A DNA stretch of 39,935 nt. It comes from Bacteroidales bacterium. GTDB taxonomy: Bacteria > Bacteroidota > Bacteroidia > Bacteroidales > GCA-2748055. This document shows positions 23,189-31,517 of this stretch, piece by piece; the first letter of the stretch is position 1; every line of letters begins with the position of its first letter. Under the pieces are notes generated by a model. The model worked only from the letters and a program-made list of their open reading frames with translations. It was not told where the DNA came from and searched no databases. Made by a program: the position numbers and the translations under genes. Location of the stretch: contig JAIOZM010000036.1 in the NCBI GenBank assembly GCA_021740585.1, positions 1 to 39,935 of the forward strand. Reading direction: 5' to 3'.

Positions 23189-23755
23189 ATGAGAAAACTT
23201 GTCACTTTTATTCTGATTCTCAGTTCATTTTTAATGTCTTATTCACAAAGTACCGAACGAACAAATGCTCTGCTATTTGGTGCAGGAATAGGAATATCAG
23301 ACGGGGATAAACTAATGGGTGGAGGCCCTGTCATTTCTCTGGCCTATTTAAGAGGTTTCAACTATAATCGTCTTAGTTTTAATCCCGAATTAAGCATAGG
23401 TTTTTTTGGTGCACGATTCGTAACCGATGTGCCCGATATGTACTTCAATTCCATTAATATAGACTTTGATTTTAATTTCGATTTATTACGATTCAGGGGT
23501 CTTTCCCTGACTTTGGTTGCCGGTCCTGCCTTAAACCAGAAAAAAGGACTCATTGGAACAGGAGGTTATCCCCCCGGAAACGAATATTCAGAGTACTTTC
23601 GCAGCTCAGACTTAACATTCAAATTTGGTGGTGGGATAAAAATTATGCCGGCAGGTCAAAAAATTATTGTTGAAATTTTGCCCATGAATTTCAGAGTCGG
23701 GAATGACTACTTTATGGAGGGATTTGCAATGTTGTATTTGGGGTACAGGCTTTGA
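23189..23755 (+). CDS. Small outer-membrane beta-barrel-like protein
   Basis: A 188-residue exported protein with a clear signal peptide (~1-19, LSSFLMSYSQ). The mature part is made of short amphipathic strands with frequent Gly/Tyr/Phe turns (NALLFGAGIGIS, PVISLAYLRGF, LSLTLVAGPAL, FKFGGGIKIMPAGQKI) and a C-terminal YLGYRL. That pattern fits an eight-stranded OmpW/OmpX-like barrel. No ligand or enzyme motif is present. It may belong to the same transcript as the hydrolase gene. Confidence 0.65.
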   Translation: MRKLVTFILILSSFLMSYSQSTERTNALLFGAGIGISDGDKLMGGGPVISLAYLRGFNYNRLSFNPELSIGFFGARFVTDVPDMYFNSINIDFDFNFDLLRFRGLSLTLVAGPALNQKKGLIGTGGYPPGNEYSEYFRSSDLTFKFGGGIKIMPAGQKIIVEILPMNFRVGNDYFMEGFAMLYLGYRL

Positions 23756-23867
23756 AACCGGGGATGTTGCATGCTGCTCAGTGGAATATGATTATTACGT
23801 CGGGTAATGTGTAAATAAATAAATTTCATATTAAGCAACATAGTTTATTTTAGCCGCTTTAGTTAAC

Positions 23868-23880
23868 TTACGGCCCGTAA
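23868..23880. repeat. 13-bp odd-centred palindrome upstream of the M3 peptidase
   Basis: TTACGG-C-CCGTAA lies 31 bp before the GTG start of the peptidase gene. It is a candidate operator or small hairpin, seen once in this window. Confidence 0.35.
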
Positions 23881-23911
23881 TTTTTAAAATAATAATAAAA
23901 TTTTAGCGATC

Positions 23912-26035
23912 GTGAAAAACTTATCCATCTTTATGCTGTTATTGCTTATTACGCTCTCAGCATGCAATAGTCTTGAAAAAAACAAAGAAATGAAAAACCC
24001 TCTTTTATCAGAATTTAGCACTCCTTTTGGTGTTCCTCCATTCGAAGAAATTAAGCTTGAACACTTTGTTCCTGCCACACAGGAAGCAATGAAACTTCAT
24101 GATGCAGAAATTAATGATATAATCGCAAATCCTGAAGCTCCTGACTTTGAGAATACTATCGTTGCTCTGGAAAGATCAGGTATGTTGTTAGACCAGGTTA
24201 ATTCTGTTTTTTCAAACTTAAATAGTTCACTCACAGGCCCTGAAATGCAGGAAATTGCAACAACCTTATCTCCTGTTAAATCGGCTCATCAAGATGGGAT
24301 AAGAATGAATACAGACTTGTTTGCCAGAGTAAAAGCTGTTTACGACAATCAGGTAGAATCTAAACTCCAGGGCGAAGATTCCATGCTTTTGGAAAAAACC
24401 TACAAATATTTTGTCAGAGGCGGAGCTAATTTAAATGAAGAAGACAAAGAAAAACTTAAGAAAATTAATGAGAAATTGTCTCTGGCTTCGGTAAATTTTG
24501 GTAAAAATGTGCTTGCTGAAATAAATAACTTCAAACTTATTATTGATAATGAAGCCGACCTTTCCGGACTTCCTTCAGGTGTTAAATCTGCTGCAGCTGA
24601 AACAGCAGCCGAGAATGGTGAAGAAGGAAAATGGATGTTTACCGTTCAAAAGCCAAGTATGCTGCCCTTCCTTACTTATTCCGAAAACCGTGAATTGAGA
24701 CAAAAACTACATACAGCTTATTGCATGATAGGCAATAACGATAATGAAAACGACAATAAGGAAATCATTAAAGAAATTGTTAAACTAAGAGCTGAAAGAG
24801 CCCGTTTACTAGGATATAATAGTCACGCCGACTATATTCTGGAAGAAAATATGGCGAAAAATGCTGAAAATGTTCAGGAATTTCTTTTGAAAGTTTGGAC
24901 CCCTGGTCTTGCTAAAGCAAAACAGGAACTGGCCGAGTTACAAGCTATGGTTGACAGAGAAGGTCTGGATTTTGAGATAGAATCGTGGGATTGGTGGTAT
25001 TATACCGAAAAACTCAGACAAGAAAAATACGCTCTTGATGAAGAAACTTTGAGTCAGTATTTTGTTGCCGATAATGTAAGAGACGGCGCTTTTCAATTAG
25101 CTACTAATCTCTATGGACTGCAATTTGTAAGATTGACAGATGTTCCAAAATATCAGGAAGATGTTCAGGTTTTTGAGGTAAAAGAAGCCGATGGAACTCA
25201 TGTTGGAATTTTATATATGGACTTTTTCCCAAGAGCAAGCAAGCGTGCAGGTGCCTGGATGAGTGAATACCGTGGACAGAAAAAAATGGATGGAGTGGAT
25301 ATTCGCCCAGTGGTTACAACCAATTTCAATTTTACAAAACCAACCGGTGACACCCCTTCCCTTTTAACCTCTGATGAGGTTTCAACAACTTTCCATGAAT
25401 TTGGACATGCACTGCACGGATTACTTTCAAATTGCACGTATTCAAGTTTAGCCGGAACAAGTGTAAGTCGTGACTTTGTTGAGCTGCCTTCTCAAATTAT
25501 GGAAAACTGGGCATTTGAGCCTGAAGTATTAAAAACCTATGCAAAGCATTATAAAACAGGAGAAATAATCCCGGAAGATCTTGTTAAGAAACTTCAGGCC
25601 TCCAGTTATTTTAACCAGGGATTCACAACTACTGAATTTATGTCGGCTACATTTCTCGATAAGGCCTATCACGAATTAACTGTTGAGAATGCAAATATTG
25701 AAGATGTGAATGCATTCGAAAAGGCAACCCTAGATGAAATTGGTCTCATCGATGAGATTGTTGTTCGCTACAGGAGTCCGTATTTCAGTCACATTTTCGC
25801 CGGTGGATATTCCATGGGTTATTACGCATATATTTGGGCAGAGGTATTAGACTCTGATGCATTTATAGCCTTTAAAGAAACTGGTGATTTATATAATCAG
25901 ACTGTAGCTAAAGCTTTCCGCGATAATGTATTATCGAAAGGCGGAACAGTAGATCCAATGGTACTATACGTAAATTTCAGAGGCCAGGCTCCCGGTCCTG
26001 AAGCTCTTTTAGCAAAAAGAGGTCTCCTTAACTAA
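23912..26035 (+). CDS. M3 family metallopeptidase (oligopeptidase/dipeptidyl carboxypeptidase type), lipoprotein
   Basis: A 707-residue zinc peptidase. The HExxH motif is HEFGH (495-499) in TTFHEFGHALHG, and the third ligand Glu lies in the following helix region (SRDFVELPSQIMENWA). The C-terminal GGYSMGYYAYIWAEVLDSDAF is a family hallmark. GTG at 23912 is chosen because it gives a proper lipoprotein leader (KNLSIFMLLLLITLSAC, Cys18); the next Met would leave the signal without its positive n-region. M3 enzymes degrade short peptides. Lipidation places this one in the periplasm or outer membrane, as in many Bacteroidota Dcp-like proteins. A terminator follows at 26059. Confidence 0.93.
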   Translation: MKNLSIFMLLLLITLSACNSLEKNKEMKNPLLSEFSTPFGVPPFEEIKLEHFVPATQEAMKLHDAEINDIIANPEAPDFENTIVALERSGMLLDQVNSVFSNLNSSLTGPEMQEIATTLSPVKSAHQDGIRMNTDLFARVKAVYDNQVESKLQGEDSMLLEKTYKYFVRGGANLNEEDKEKLKKINEKLSLASVNFGKNVLAEINNFKLIIDNEADLSGLPSGVKSAAAETAAENGEEGKWMFTVQKPSMLPFLTYSENRELRQKLHTAYCMIGNNDNENDNKEIIKEIVKLRAERARLLGYNSHADYILEENMAKNAENVQEFLLKVWTPGLAKAKQELAELQAMVDREGLDFEIESWDWWYYTEKLRQEKYALDEETLSQYFVADNVRDGAFQLATNLYGLQFVRLTDVPKYQEDVQVFEVKEADGTHVGILYMDFFPRASKRAGAWMSEYRGQKKMDGVDIRPVVTTNFNFTKPTGDTPSLLTSDEVSTTFHEFGHALHGLLSNCTYSSLAGTSVSRDFVELPSQIMENWAFEPEVLKTYAKHYKTGEIIPEDLVKKLQASSYFNQGFTTTEFMSATFLDKAYHELTVENANIEDVNAFEKATLDEIGLIDEIVVRYRSPYFSHIFAGGYSMGYYAYIWAEVLDSDAFIAFKETGDLYNQTVAKAFRDNVLSKGGTVDPMVLYVNFRGQAPGPEALLAKRGLLN

Positions 26036-26058
26036 CACTAATAAACCTATCTGTGAGT

Positions 26059-26090
26059 GCCTGCAGTTCCTTTGAGCTGCAGGCTTTTTT
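26059..26090 (+). terminator. Intrinsic terminator after the M3 peptidase
   Basis: GCCTGCAG (26059-26066) pairs with CTGCAGGC (26077-26084), followed directly by TTTTTT. It lies 24 bp after the stop codon. Confidence 0.9.
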
Positions 26091-26124
26091 ATGGACGATA
26101 CATGCATGTTCACATACAAAAACT

Positions 26125-26132
26125 TATATTTG
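26125..26132 (+). promoter_or_regulatory. TAnnTTTG -7 promoter box for the PhzF-family gene
   Basis: TATATTTG matches the Bacteroidota sigma -7 consensus and lies 26 bp before the ATG, just after the preceding terminator. Confidence 0.5.
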
Positions 26133-26157
26133 TATTAGTTTATAAAAATTCAAAAAC

Positions 26158-26940
26158 ATGAAAATCCCTATTTTTCAGGTCGATTCATTTACTTCCAGAA
26201 GATTTAAAGGTAATCCTGCAGCCGTTTGTCCGTTGGGCAAATGGATTGGCACCCCAATGATGCAGAAAATCGCTGCAGAAAATAATCTTGCTGAAACGGC
26301 ATTCTTCGTGCGTGAAACCAATGGTTTCCACATTCGTTGGTTCACACCGAAAACAGAAGTTGATCTCTGTGGACATGCAACTCTGGCGGCAGCTGCAGTT
26401 GCATTTGAAAAACTTGATATTAAAGGAAATGAAATCGTGTTTAATTCGAAATCAGGTTTGTTGAAGGTTAGAAAAGAGGAGAATCTTTATGTTTTGGATT
26501 TCCCTTCTGATACTATTGAGGAAGTTACTGAAGAAAAAGAAATTGTTGAGGCTATAGGAAGAAAACCTGAGGAAATATGGAAAGGCAGGGAGGATCATTT
26601 GCTTATTTATGGATCGGAAGTGGATATCCTGGCCATAAAGCCCGACTTTAGAAAGCTTACAGAATGCACTAAAAGAGGTGTTATTGTTTCGGCGCCGGGA
26701 AATAATAAAGATTTTGTCTCTAGATTCTTTGCACCAGCTGCCGGTATTGACGAGGATTATGTTACAGGTTCCGCCCATACAACTCTCATTCCATATTGGT
26801 CGAAACGGCTAAATAAAACAGAGCTTAGCGCAATGCAGATTTCCTCCAGAGAAGGTTCGTTAAACTGTAAATATTTGGGTGACAGAGTTGAAATTGGTGG
26901 TGAGGTAGTTTTTTATTTGGAGGGTTTGGTTGAATTTTGA
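26158..26940 (+). CDS. PhzF-family isomerase
   Basis: A 260-residue cytoplasmic protein of the PhzF/diaminopimelate epimerase fold. The signature is complete: FQVDSFTSRRFKGNPAAV (7-23), the catalytic Glu46 in NNLAETAFFV, FHIRWFTPKTEVDLCGHATLAAA (58-79) and FFAPAAGIDEDYVTGSAHTTL in the second half. PhzF itself isomerises a phenazine precursor. Most stand-alone homologues have unknown isomerase roles, and no phenazine genes are near. It is a single-gene transcript with its own promoter box and a downstream hairpin at 27007. No unusual residues were seen. Confidence 0.9.
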   Translation: MKIPIFQVDSFTSRRFKGNPAAVCPLGKWIGTPMMQKIAAENNLAETAFFVRETNGFHIRWFTPKTEVDLCGHATLAAAAVAFEKLDIKGNEIVFNSKSGLLKVRKEENLYVLDFPSDTIEEVTEEKEIVEAIGRKPEEIWKGREDHLLIYGSEVDILAIKPDFRKLTECTKRGVIVSAPGNNKDFVSRFFAPAAGIDEDYVTGSAHTTLIPYWSKRLNKTELSAMQISSREGSLNCKYLGDRVEIGGEVVFYLEGLVEF

Positions 26941-27006
26941 TATTTGATGATTAAACAGATTTTTAATGATTGCGCACCTTTGGCGCTAAAGAATATTTAG
27001 TGGGAT

Positions 27007-27032
27007 AACCAGGAGCTGTGCTCCTGGTTTTT
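27007..27032 (+). terminator. Terminator-like hairpin downstream of the PhzF gene
   Basis: AACCAGGAGC (27007-27016) pairs perfectly with GCTCCTGGTT (27020-27029) around a 3-nt loop and is followed by TTT. It lies 67 bp after the PhzF stop, at the edge of the repeat island. Confidence 0.7.
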
Positions 27033-27113
27033 GATTACGCACCTTTGGTGCTTAGAATATCTGTCAAAATGAATTTACTTCTTAAAAAGTACTCTTCAAG
27101 CGCCAAAGGTGCG

Positions 27114-27310
27114 AAACCGGAGAATTCTTCGAGCGAAAACTATTAAACCCATAAATAAGATTACCTGGCTTTGGCGCTTAGAATATCTGTCAAAATGAAT
27201 TTACTTCTTAAAGAGTACTCTCCAAGCGCCAAAGGTGCGAAATTCAATAGCCCCATGCATCGCGTGGGGCTATTGATTATATATTTCCTCAGCGCCAAAG
27301 GTGCGCAATC
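27114..27310 (+). repeat. Direct repeat copy 1 (197 bp)
   Basis: It runs from AAACCGGAGAATTC to GTGCGCAATC and is repeated at 27348-27544 with the same length and only a few substitutions. The period is 234 bp. It includes two palindromic units, one ~45-bp cassette core and one GCCCCA hairpin. Confidence 0.9.
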
Positions 27311-27347
27311 ATTAGTTATCCTTCCTAGCTATGGTGAATAAATATAT

Positions 27348-27544
27348 AAACCGGAGAATTCTTCGAGCGAAAACTATTAAACCCATAAATAAGATTACCT
27401 GACTTTGGCGCTTAGAATATCCGTCAAAATGAATTTACTTCTTAAAGAGTACTATTCAAGCGCCAAAGGTGCGAAATTCAATAGCCCCATGCATCGCGTG
27501 GGGCTATTGATTATATATTTCCTCAGCGCCAAGGGTGCGCAATC
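27348..27544 (+). repeat. Direct repeat copy 2 (197 bp)
   Basis: This is the second copy of the element at 27114-27310. Differences noted by eye are CTGGC/CTGAC, ATCTG/ATCCG, CTCTCC/CTATTC and CAAAGG/CAAGGG. High identity without length change implies a recent tandem duplication or recombination. Confidence 0.9.
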
Positions 27545-27572
27545 GTATTTATTTCTTCCCGGCTTCTCAAAC

Positions 27573-27596
27573 AAAAAAGCCTCCCGAATGGAAGGC
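27573..27596 (-). terminator. Terminator of hutI
   Basis: Read on the - strand: GCCTTCC, loop ATTC, GGGAGGC, then TTTTTT. The stem is seven pairs with one G-T. It lies 61 bp after the hutI stop codon. Confidence 0.8.
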
Positions 27597-27656
27597 AATA
27601 CTCAATACTAAAACTTCAAGATAAAATAGCAGCCATCTCATTAAGATCCTCTCCAA

Positions 27657-28904
27657 CTATTTCACCGAAACCCCATTTATTAATACATCAGAAATCAAAT
27701 CAGAGCCATAAGCATAGGGAAAATATTCAAAACCTGGAATCGGTTTTGTTATTATCAAATTAGCCAGCTTGCCACGACTTATTGTACCTGTAACATCAGA
27801 AATACCCATAGCGTAAGCAGAGTTTAGAGTTACTGCATTTAGTATTTCTTCAGGGAGCATATGAAGTTTTATAAGAGCCAGAGACATAATAAGTTTCATA
27901 TTTCCTGAAGGAGATGATCCGGGATTGAAATCGGAAGCCAATGCTACCGGAAGTCCTGAATCAATCATTAGCCGGGCAGGTGCATAGCGCATTTCAAGGA
28001 AAAGTGAAGCTCCCGGAAGAATGGTAGGCATGGTTTCACTGTTTTTCAATACTTCTATTTCTTGTTCCCCGGTAAATTCTAAATGATCGACTGATAAAGC
28101 GTTGTATTTTACACCTGTTTGTATCCCACCTGAAAAAGCTAATTCATTGGCATGAATTTTTGGTCTGAGTCCGTACTTTAAACCTGCATTAAGAATTCTG
28201 TCGGTATCTTCCATACTGAAAAAACCCTCATCGCAAAAAACATCAATGTATTCTGCAAGCTCCTCAGAAGCTACCACGGGAATCATCTCATTAATTATTT
28301 TATCGACATATTCGCTTTGTCTTGATTTGTATTCTGCCGGTACCGCATGCGCTCCTAAGAAGGTCGATTTTACAATAAGGGGAAAGTTTTCCCTTATTCG
28401 CCTTATTACCCTCAACATTTTTAATTCATCTTCGGTATTCAGTCCATAGCCGCTTTTTATTTCTACTGCGGCTGTTCCCTGCGACATAATCTCCAGAATC
28501 CTTGGCACCGACTGCCTGTAAAGTTCATCCTCCGATGTGTTATGAAGCAAATTAGCAGAATTCAGAATTCCCCCACCCTTTTTTGCTATTTCTTCATAGC
28601 TAAGTCCTTTTACTTTATTAATATATTCTATCTCTCTGCTTCCGGCATAGACCAAATGGGTATGACTATCATTAAATGCAGGAAATACCATCTTATTTTG
28701 CAAATCTCTCACTTTGGTTGCTTGAAATTCAGCATCTTTGGGTAAATCCTTCATACTTCCGTAGTCAGAGATAACTCCATCTTCAATCAATAAAAAAGCA
28801 TCATTAATTTTATGAACTTCCATCATAGATTTCCCAGCTCTGTATGAAAGCTCTTCATCATCAATTTGCAACAGCGAAGAAATATTTTTTAGCAAAACGA
28901 TCAT
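27657..28904 (-). CDS. hutI: Imidazolonepropionase
   Basis: This enzyme hydrolyses 4-imidazolone-5-propionate to N-formimino-L-glutamate, the third step of histidine degradation. The 415-residue protein is an amidohydrolase with metal ligands His81 and His83 in NDSHTHLVYAGSR. The HutI-specific EIKSGYGLNTEDELKMLRVI, DVFCDEGFFSMED, HANELAFSGG and ALASDFNPGSSPSGNM motifs are all present. The ATG at 28904 is preferred to an in-frame TTG at 28925, because the resulting MIVLLKNISSLLQ matches the usual HutI N-terminus. It lies just after the DUF819 gene on the same strand and may be read with it. The other hut genes are not in the window. Confidence 0.94.
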   Translation of the reverse strand: MIVLLKNISSLLQIDDEELSYRAGKSMMEVHKINDAFLLIEDGVISDYGSMKDLPKDAEFQATKVRDLQNKMVFPAFNDSHTHLVYAGSREIEYINKVKGLSYEEIAKKGGGILNSANLLHNTSEDELYRQSVPRILEIMSQGTAAVEIKSGYGLNTEDELKMLRVIRRIRENFPLIVKSTFLGAHAVPAEYKSRQSEYVDKIINEMIPVVASEELAEYIDVFCDEGFFSMEDTDRILNAGLKYGLRPKIHANELAFSGGIQTGVKYNALSVDHLEFTGEQEIEVLKNSETMPTILPGASLFLEMRYAPARLMIDSGLPVALASDFNPGSSPSGNMKLIMSLALIKLHMLPEEILNAVTLNSAYAMGISDVTGTISRGKLANLIITKPIPGFEYFPYAYGSDLISDVLINGVSVK

Positions 28905-28942
28905 TTCAATATTTTTTTTATCCAATAAGATTCACATTCCGG

Positions 28943-30109
28943 CTATTTAAGAAGAAATGCCACCAATACTCCCAAATAATTCCCCAGGGCATAACCAATT
29001 ATCCCAAGGATCAATCCGGGTAAAACAAGCGCCCTGTTTTTTAAAGCAGCAGCTACAACAGGTACAAAGGGAGGAGACATTGAAAGGGCGACCGATGTAA
29101 TAATAAAATGGTCAGCATCAATATTAAAAATCCATGAAAGAATAGCATGTAAAAGCAAAGATCCTATTACCGCCAATAAAATAAACAGGAAAATCGACAA
29201 GATTACGATGGATTGACCATGAGCGAAAATCTCATTTAAATCAGCCATAGAAGCCACAACAATACTGAATACATATATAAAATACATACCCAGAGGAAAT
29301 GTTTTTGGGAGCGCATTAATTTTAGAGTTAAGTGAAGCCAGAATACCAAGAGTAGTAATCGTTAAAATGGCAACAAGCATTTTATAATTAGGCCCTGCAA
29401 GAAAACTTAAACCTCCTCCAAATGCAAAAAACAGAGCAGACAATCCCAAGGCTTTAAGCAATGCCCTTATATTGGCTTTTTCAAATATACCTTCATAAGA
29501 CTCAAAATCCTGGATCATTGCTGGATCGTAATCCAAAGTTTCATCTTTTTCGTCCCCTTTATATTTTTTTAAAAACAAACGAAAGAAGGATTGCCCAATG
29601 GTTATGAGGAATAATAGAACAAAAGCTCCAACAATCAGATCAGTGGTATGGGTTACTATATACAAATCCTCATCAACCTTCAGCATTTCTGAAATAGCAG
29701 CCAGATTAGGCGTTCCTCCTGAATACACGCCTACTAGCATTCCTGAAATTTTCCATGAATCTGTAAGAATATCCCTAAAGATAAGATCGCCAATAAATAC
29801 CATAACTACAACTGAGACTAAACCCAATAACAAGGAAATGGCGGTTGTTCTGGCCATGCCAATCCATTTTCGTATATTCTCTGAGAAAAGCAGTAAAGGT
29901 ATGGCAAGAGGAATGGTAATGGTGGTTATCATATCCTGCAAGGAGTATATATTTTCAGGTAAAATATTTATATTGCCAATTAAAAGACCGGCGGCATAAC
30001 AAATCACAATCGTTCCTATTCTCTTAACAATAGCATTTTTGCCAACGGCATAAATTATAATTACCGGAAACAGGAAATAAAATAAAATAAGCAGAATTTT
30101 TCCAATCAT
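28943..30109 (-). CDS. DUF819 family membrane protein
   Basis: A 388-residue integral membrane protein with about ten to eleven segments. Family-typical stretches include MLVGVYSGGTPNLAAISEML (~140-160), SMADLNEIFAHGQSIV and DADHFIITSVALSMSPPFVPVVAAALKNR (~335-365). DUF819/YjcL proteins look like secondary transporters, but their substrate is unknown. The gene ends 38 bp before the hutI ATG in the same direction, so a link to histidine or another amino-acid breakdown product is possible, though this is inference. A 326-bp repeat-rich spacer lies upstream. Confidence 0.85.
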   Translation of the reverse strand: MIGKILLILFYFLFPVIIIYAVGKNAIVKRIGTIVICYAAGLLIGNINILPENIYSLQDMITTITIPLAIPLLLFSENIRKWIGMARTTAISLLLGLVSVVVMVFIGDLIFRDILTDSWKISGMLVGVYSGGTPNLAAISEMLKVDEDLYIVTHTTDLIVGAFVLLFLITIGQSFFRLFLKKYKGDEKDETLDYDPAMIQDFESYEGIFEKANIRALLKALGLSALFFAFGGGLSFLAGPNYKMLVAILTITTLGILASLNSKINALPKTFPLGMYFIYVFSIVVASMADLNEIFAHGQSIVILSIFLFILLAVIGSLLLHAILSWIFNIDADHFIITSVALSMSPPFVPVVAAALKNRALVLPGLILGIIGYALGNYLGVLVAFLLK

Positions 30110-30435
30110 AAAAGTAGGTATCAGTTTGTACCGGACTAAGATAGGAAAAAAAATGGTTTGGTGGTCCCGAATTTCTTTCGGATAGTTTATTGAGCGGTGG
30201 TTATTGAGCGCAGTCGAAATAAGTCGAAATAGCCGTATTAGAAATTCGAGAATCCCTGCCTGTCCGGCTTTGCTCCGCTGTAGCTATGCAAAAGCGAGGC
30301 AGGCAGGCTCGAAAAATTACAAAAATCGGAGATTTTTTATTTTTCGGGATGTGGTTTGGTGATGTGGTAGTCCCGAATTCCTCCCTTAGGTATGGGGATC
30401 AGAAATTCGGGATCAGTGCACATGTAAGTAACAAT
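30110..30435. repeat. Repeat-rich intergenic spacer with a large hairpin
   Basis: No gene was seen. A large stem-loop spans 30245-30313: outer TTCGAG/CTCGAA, middle CCTGCCTG (30255-30262) with CAGGCAGG (30300-30307), inner GCTTTGC with GCAAAAGC. Two related TGGTTTGGTG...TCCCGAATT segments (from ~30153 and ~30352) flank it. TCCCGAATT (30371-30379) pairs with AATTCGGGA (30404-30412). The stretch TTGAGCGCAGTCGAAAT at ~30200 resembles a dispersed intergenic repeat. The region looks like a mosaic of dispersed palindromes that also carries the promoter of the DUF819 gene. Confidence 0.6.
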
Positions 30436-31266
30436 CTATTTGCAGTCCTCGAAGCTCTTATTATACTGATTAATAGCTCTCATACTCATTCCCATACTTG
30501 AGAAGCCGCCATCGTGAAATAAATTTTGCATGGTAACTTTTTTTGTGAGATCGGAAAAAAGAGTGATGCAATAGTTTGCACAATCCTCAGCATCAGCATT
30601 ACCCAGAGGGGACATTCTTTCTGTAAAGTCAATCAGCGTATCGATACCTTTAACGCCGCTTCCGGCTGTGGTTCTTGTAGGTGATTGGGAAATAGTATTT
30701 ACTCTTATTTTCTTATCTCTTCCGTAAATATATCCGAAACTCCGTGCAATAGATTCGAGCAGAGACTTTGCATCAGCCATGTCATTATAACCGTAAAGGG
30801 TACGTTGTGCAGCAACATAGCTCAATGCAACCACCGATCCCCAATCATTAATTGCATCAAGTTTTCTGGCAACCTGCATGATTTTATGAAAAGATAATGC
30901 TGAAATATCTAATGTCTTGTGAAAATTATTATAATCCAGATCATCATAAGTTTTTCCTTTTCTGACATTTGGCGACATTCCTATTGAATGGAGAATGAAA
31001 TCAATTTTACCTCCGAAAATCTCCATGCTCTCCTTAAAAACTTTTTCAATATCCTCAACACTTGTGGCATCGGCTGGAATAATTGTTGAATTAGTTTTAG
31101 CAGCAAGTTCTTCTAATGTACCTAAGCGCAAGGCTACAGGCGTATTTGACAAGGTAAAAACCCCTCCTTCTTCATGGGCTTTCTCGGCAACCTGCCAGGC
31201 GATTGACATTTCATTAAGAGCACCAAAGATGATTCCTTTTTTCCCTTTTAATAAGTTATAAGCCAT
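30436..31266 (-). CDS. fabI: Enoyl-[acyl-carrier-protein] reductase [NADH]
   Basis: This enzyme catalyses the last reductive step of each fatty-acid elongation cycle. The 276-residue SDR-type protein has the FabI version of the nucleotide site (GKKGIIFGALNEMSIAW, ~8-24), the HSIGMSP segment (~93) and the FabI catalytic spacing Tyr160-x6-Lys167 (YNDMADAK). The C-terminal FHDGGFSSMGMS is typical of the family. It is a single essential-type gene, divergent from nhaD. CAAAAATA at 31289-31296 (TATTTTTG on the - strand) could be its -7 box, about 23 bp before the ATG. Confidence 0.95.
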   Translation of the reverse strand: MAYNLLKGKKGIIFGALNEMSIAWQVAEKAHEEGGVFTLSNTPVALRLGTLEELAAKTNSTIIPADATSVEDIEKVFKESMEIFGGKIDFILHSIGMSPNVRKGKTYDDLDYNNFHKTLDISALSFHKIMQVARKLDAINDWGSVVALSYVAAQRTLYGYNDMADAKSLLESIARSFGYIYGRDKKIRVNTISQSPTRTTAGSGVKGIDTLIDFTERMSPLGNADAEDCANYCITLFSDLTKKVTMQNLFHDGGFSSMGMSMRAINQYNKSFEDCK

Positions 31267-31517
31267 AGTATTGATTTTAATTTTGATGCAAAAATAGAAT
31301 AAAATTAATTAGGGTGAAATAAATTCTGAGTTAGTGTTGTATTCTCTTTTGACCGATTGTTCAAAATTTAAAACAAAAAGAAGGCAAAAAACAATAGATT
31401 CTATACTATATTAACTAAGAACAAATTGTTTAAGAACATGTTCATAAAAAACAAATTTCATTTAAAATATGCTTTGCTATATTTGCACTTTCAAATTAAC
31501 CAAAAAAAAATATTATT
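31267..31517. promoter_or_regulatory. fabI-nhaD divergent promoter region with palindromic operator candidates
   Basis: TATATTTG at 31478-31485 fits a -7 box for nhaD. Upstream of it lie two palindromes, AACAAATTGTT (31420-31430) and GAACATGTTC (31434-31443), in tandem TAAGAACA repeats spaced 15 bp apart. They could bind a regulator of the antiporter. On the - strand the fabI box is at 31289-31296. No gene was seen. Confidence 0.45.

Larger units (their letters stand above)
26941..27656. repeat. Gene-free repeat island (palindromic units plus a 197-bp duplication)
   Basis: This 716-bp stretch has no credible gene. It contains nine copies of a palindromic unit, consensus CGCACCTTTGGYGCTT or its reverse complement. 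They begin near 26972, 27038, 27098, 27165, 27224, 27291, 27397, 27458 and 27525; the fourth and seventh are degenerate. Inverted pairs of the unit bracket ~45-bp spacers that are nearly identical in three places, forming MITE-like ~75-bp cassettes (27038-27113, ~27165-27239, ~27399-27473). A hairpin with stem CAATAGCCCCA/TGGGGCTATTG appears twice (27245-27275 and 27479-27509). The pattern points to a REP/MITE family amplified at this site. Confidence 0.85.

Noticed and set aside
27405-27611. 68-residue open frame inside the repeat island
   Set aside because: It runs through the palindromic units, part of its content is duplicated non-coding repeat, and it shows no protein-like motif.
28905-28925. 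TTG start extending HutI by seven residues
   Set aside because: The ATG at 28904 gives the usual HutI N-terminus.
30286-30501. 71-residue open frame in the fabI-DUF819 spacer
   Set aside because: It begins in the arm of a large hairpin and ends inside fabI on the opposite strand; no family resemblance.
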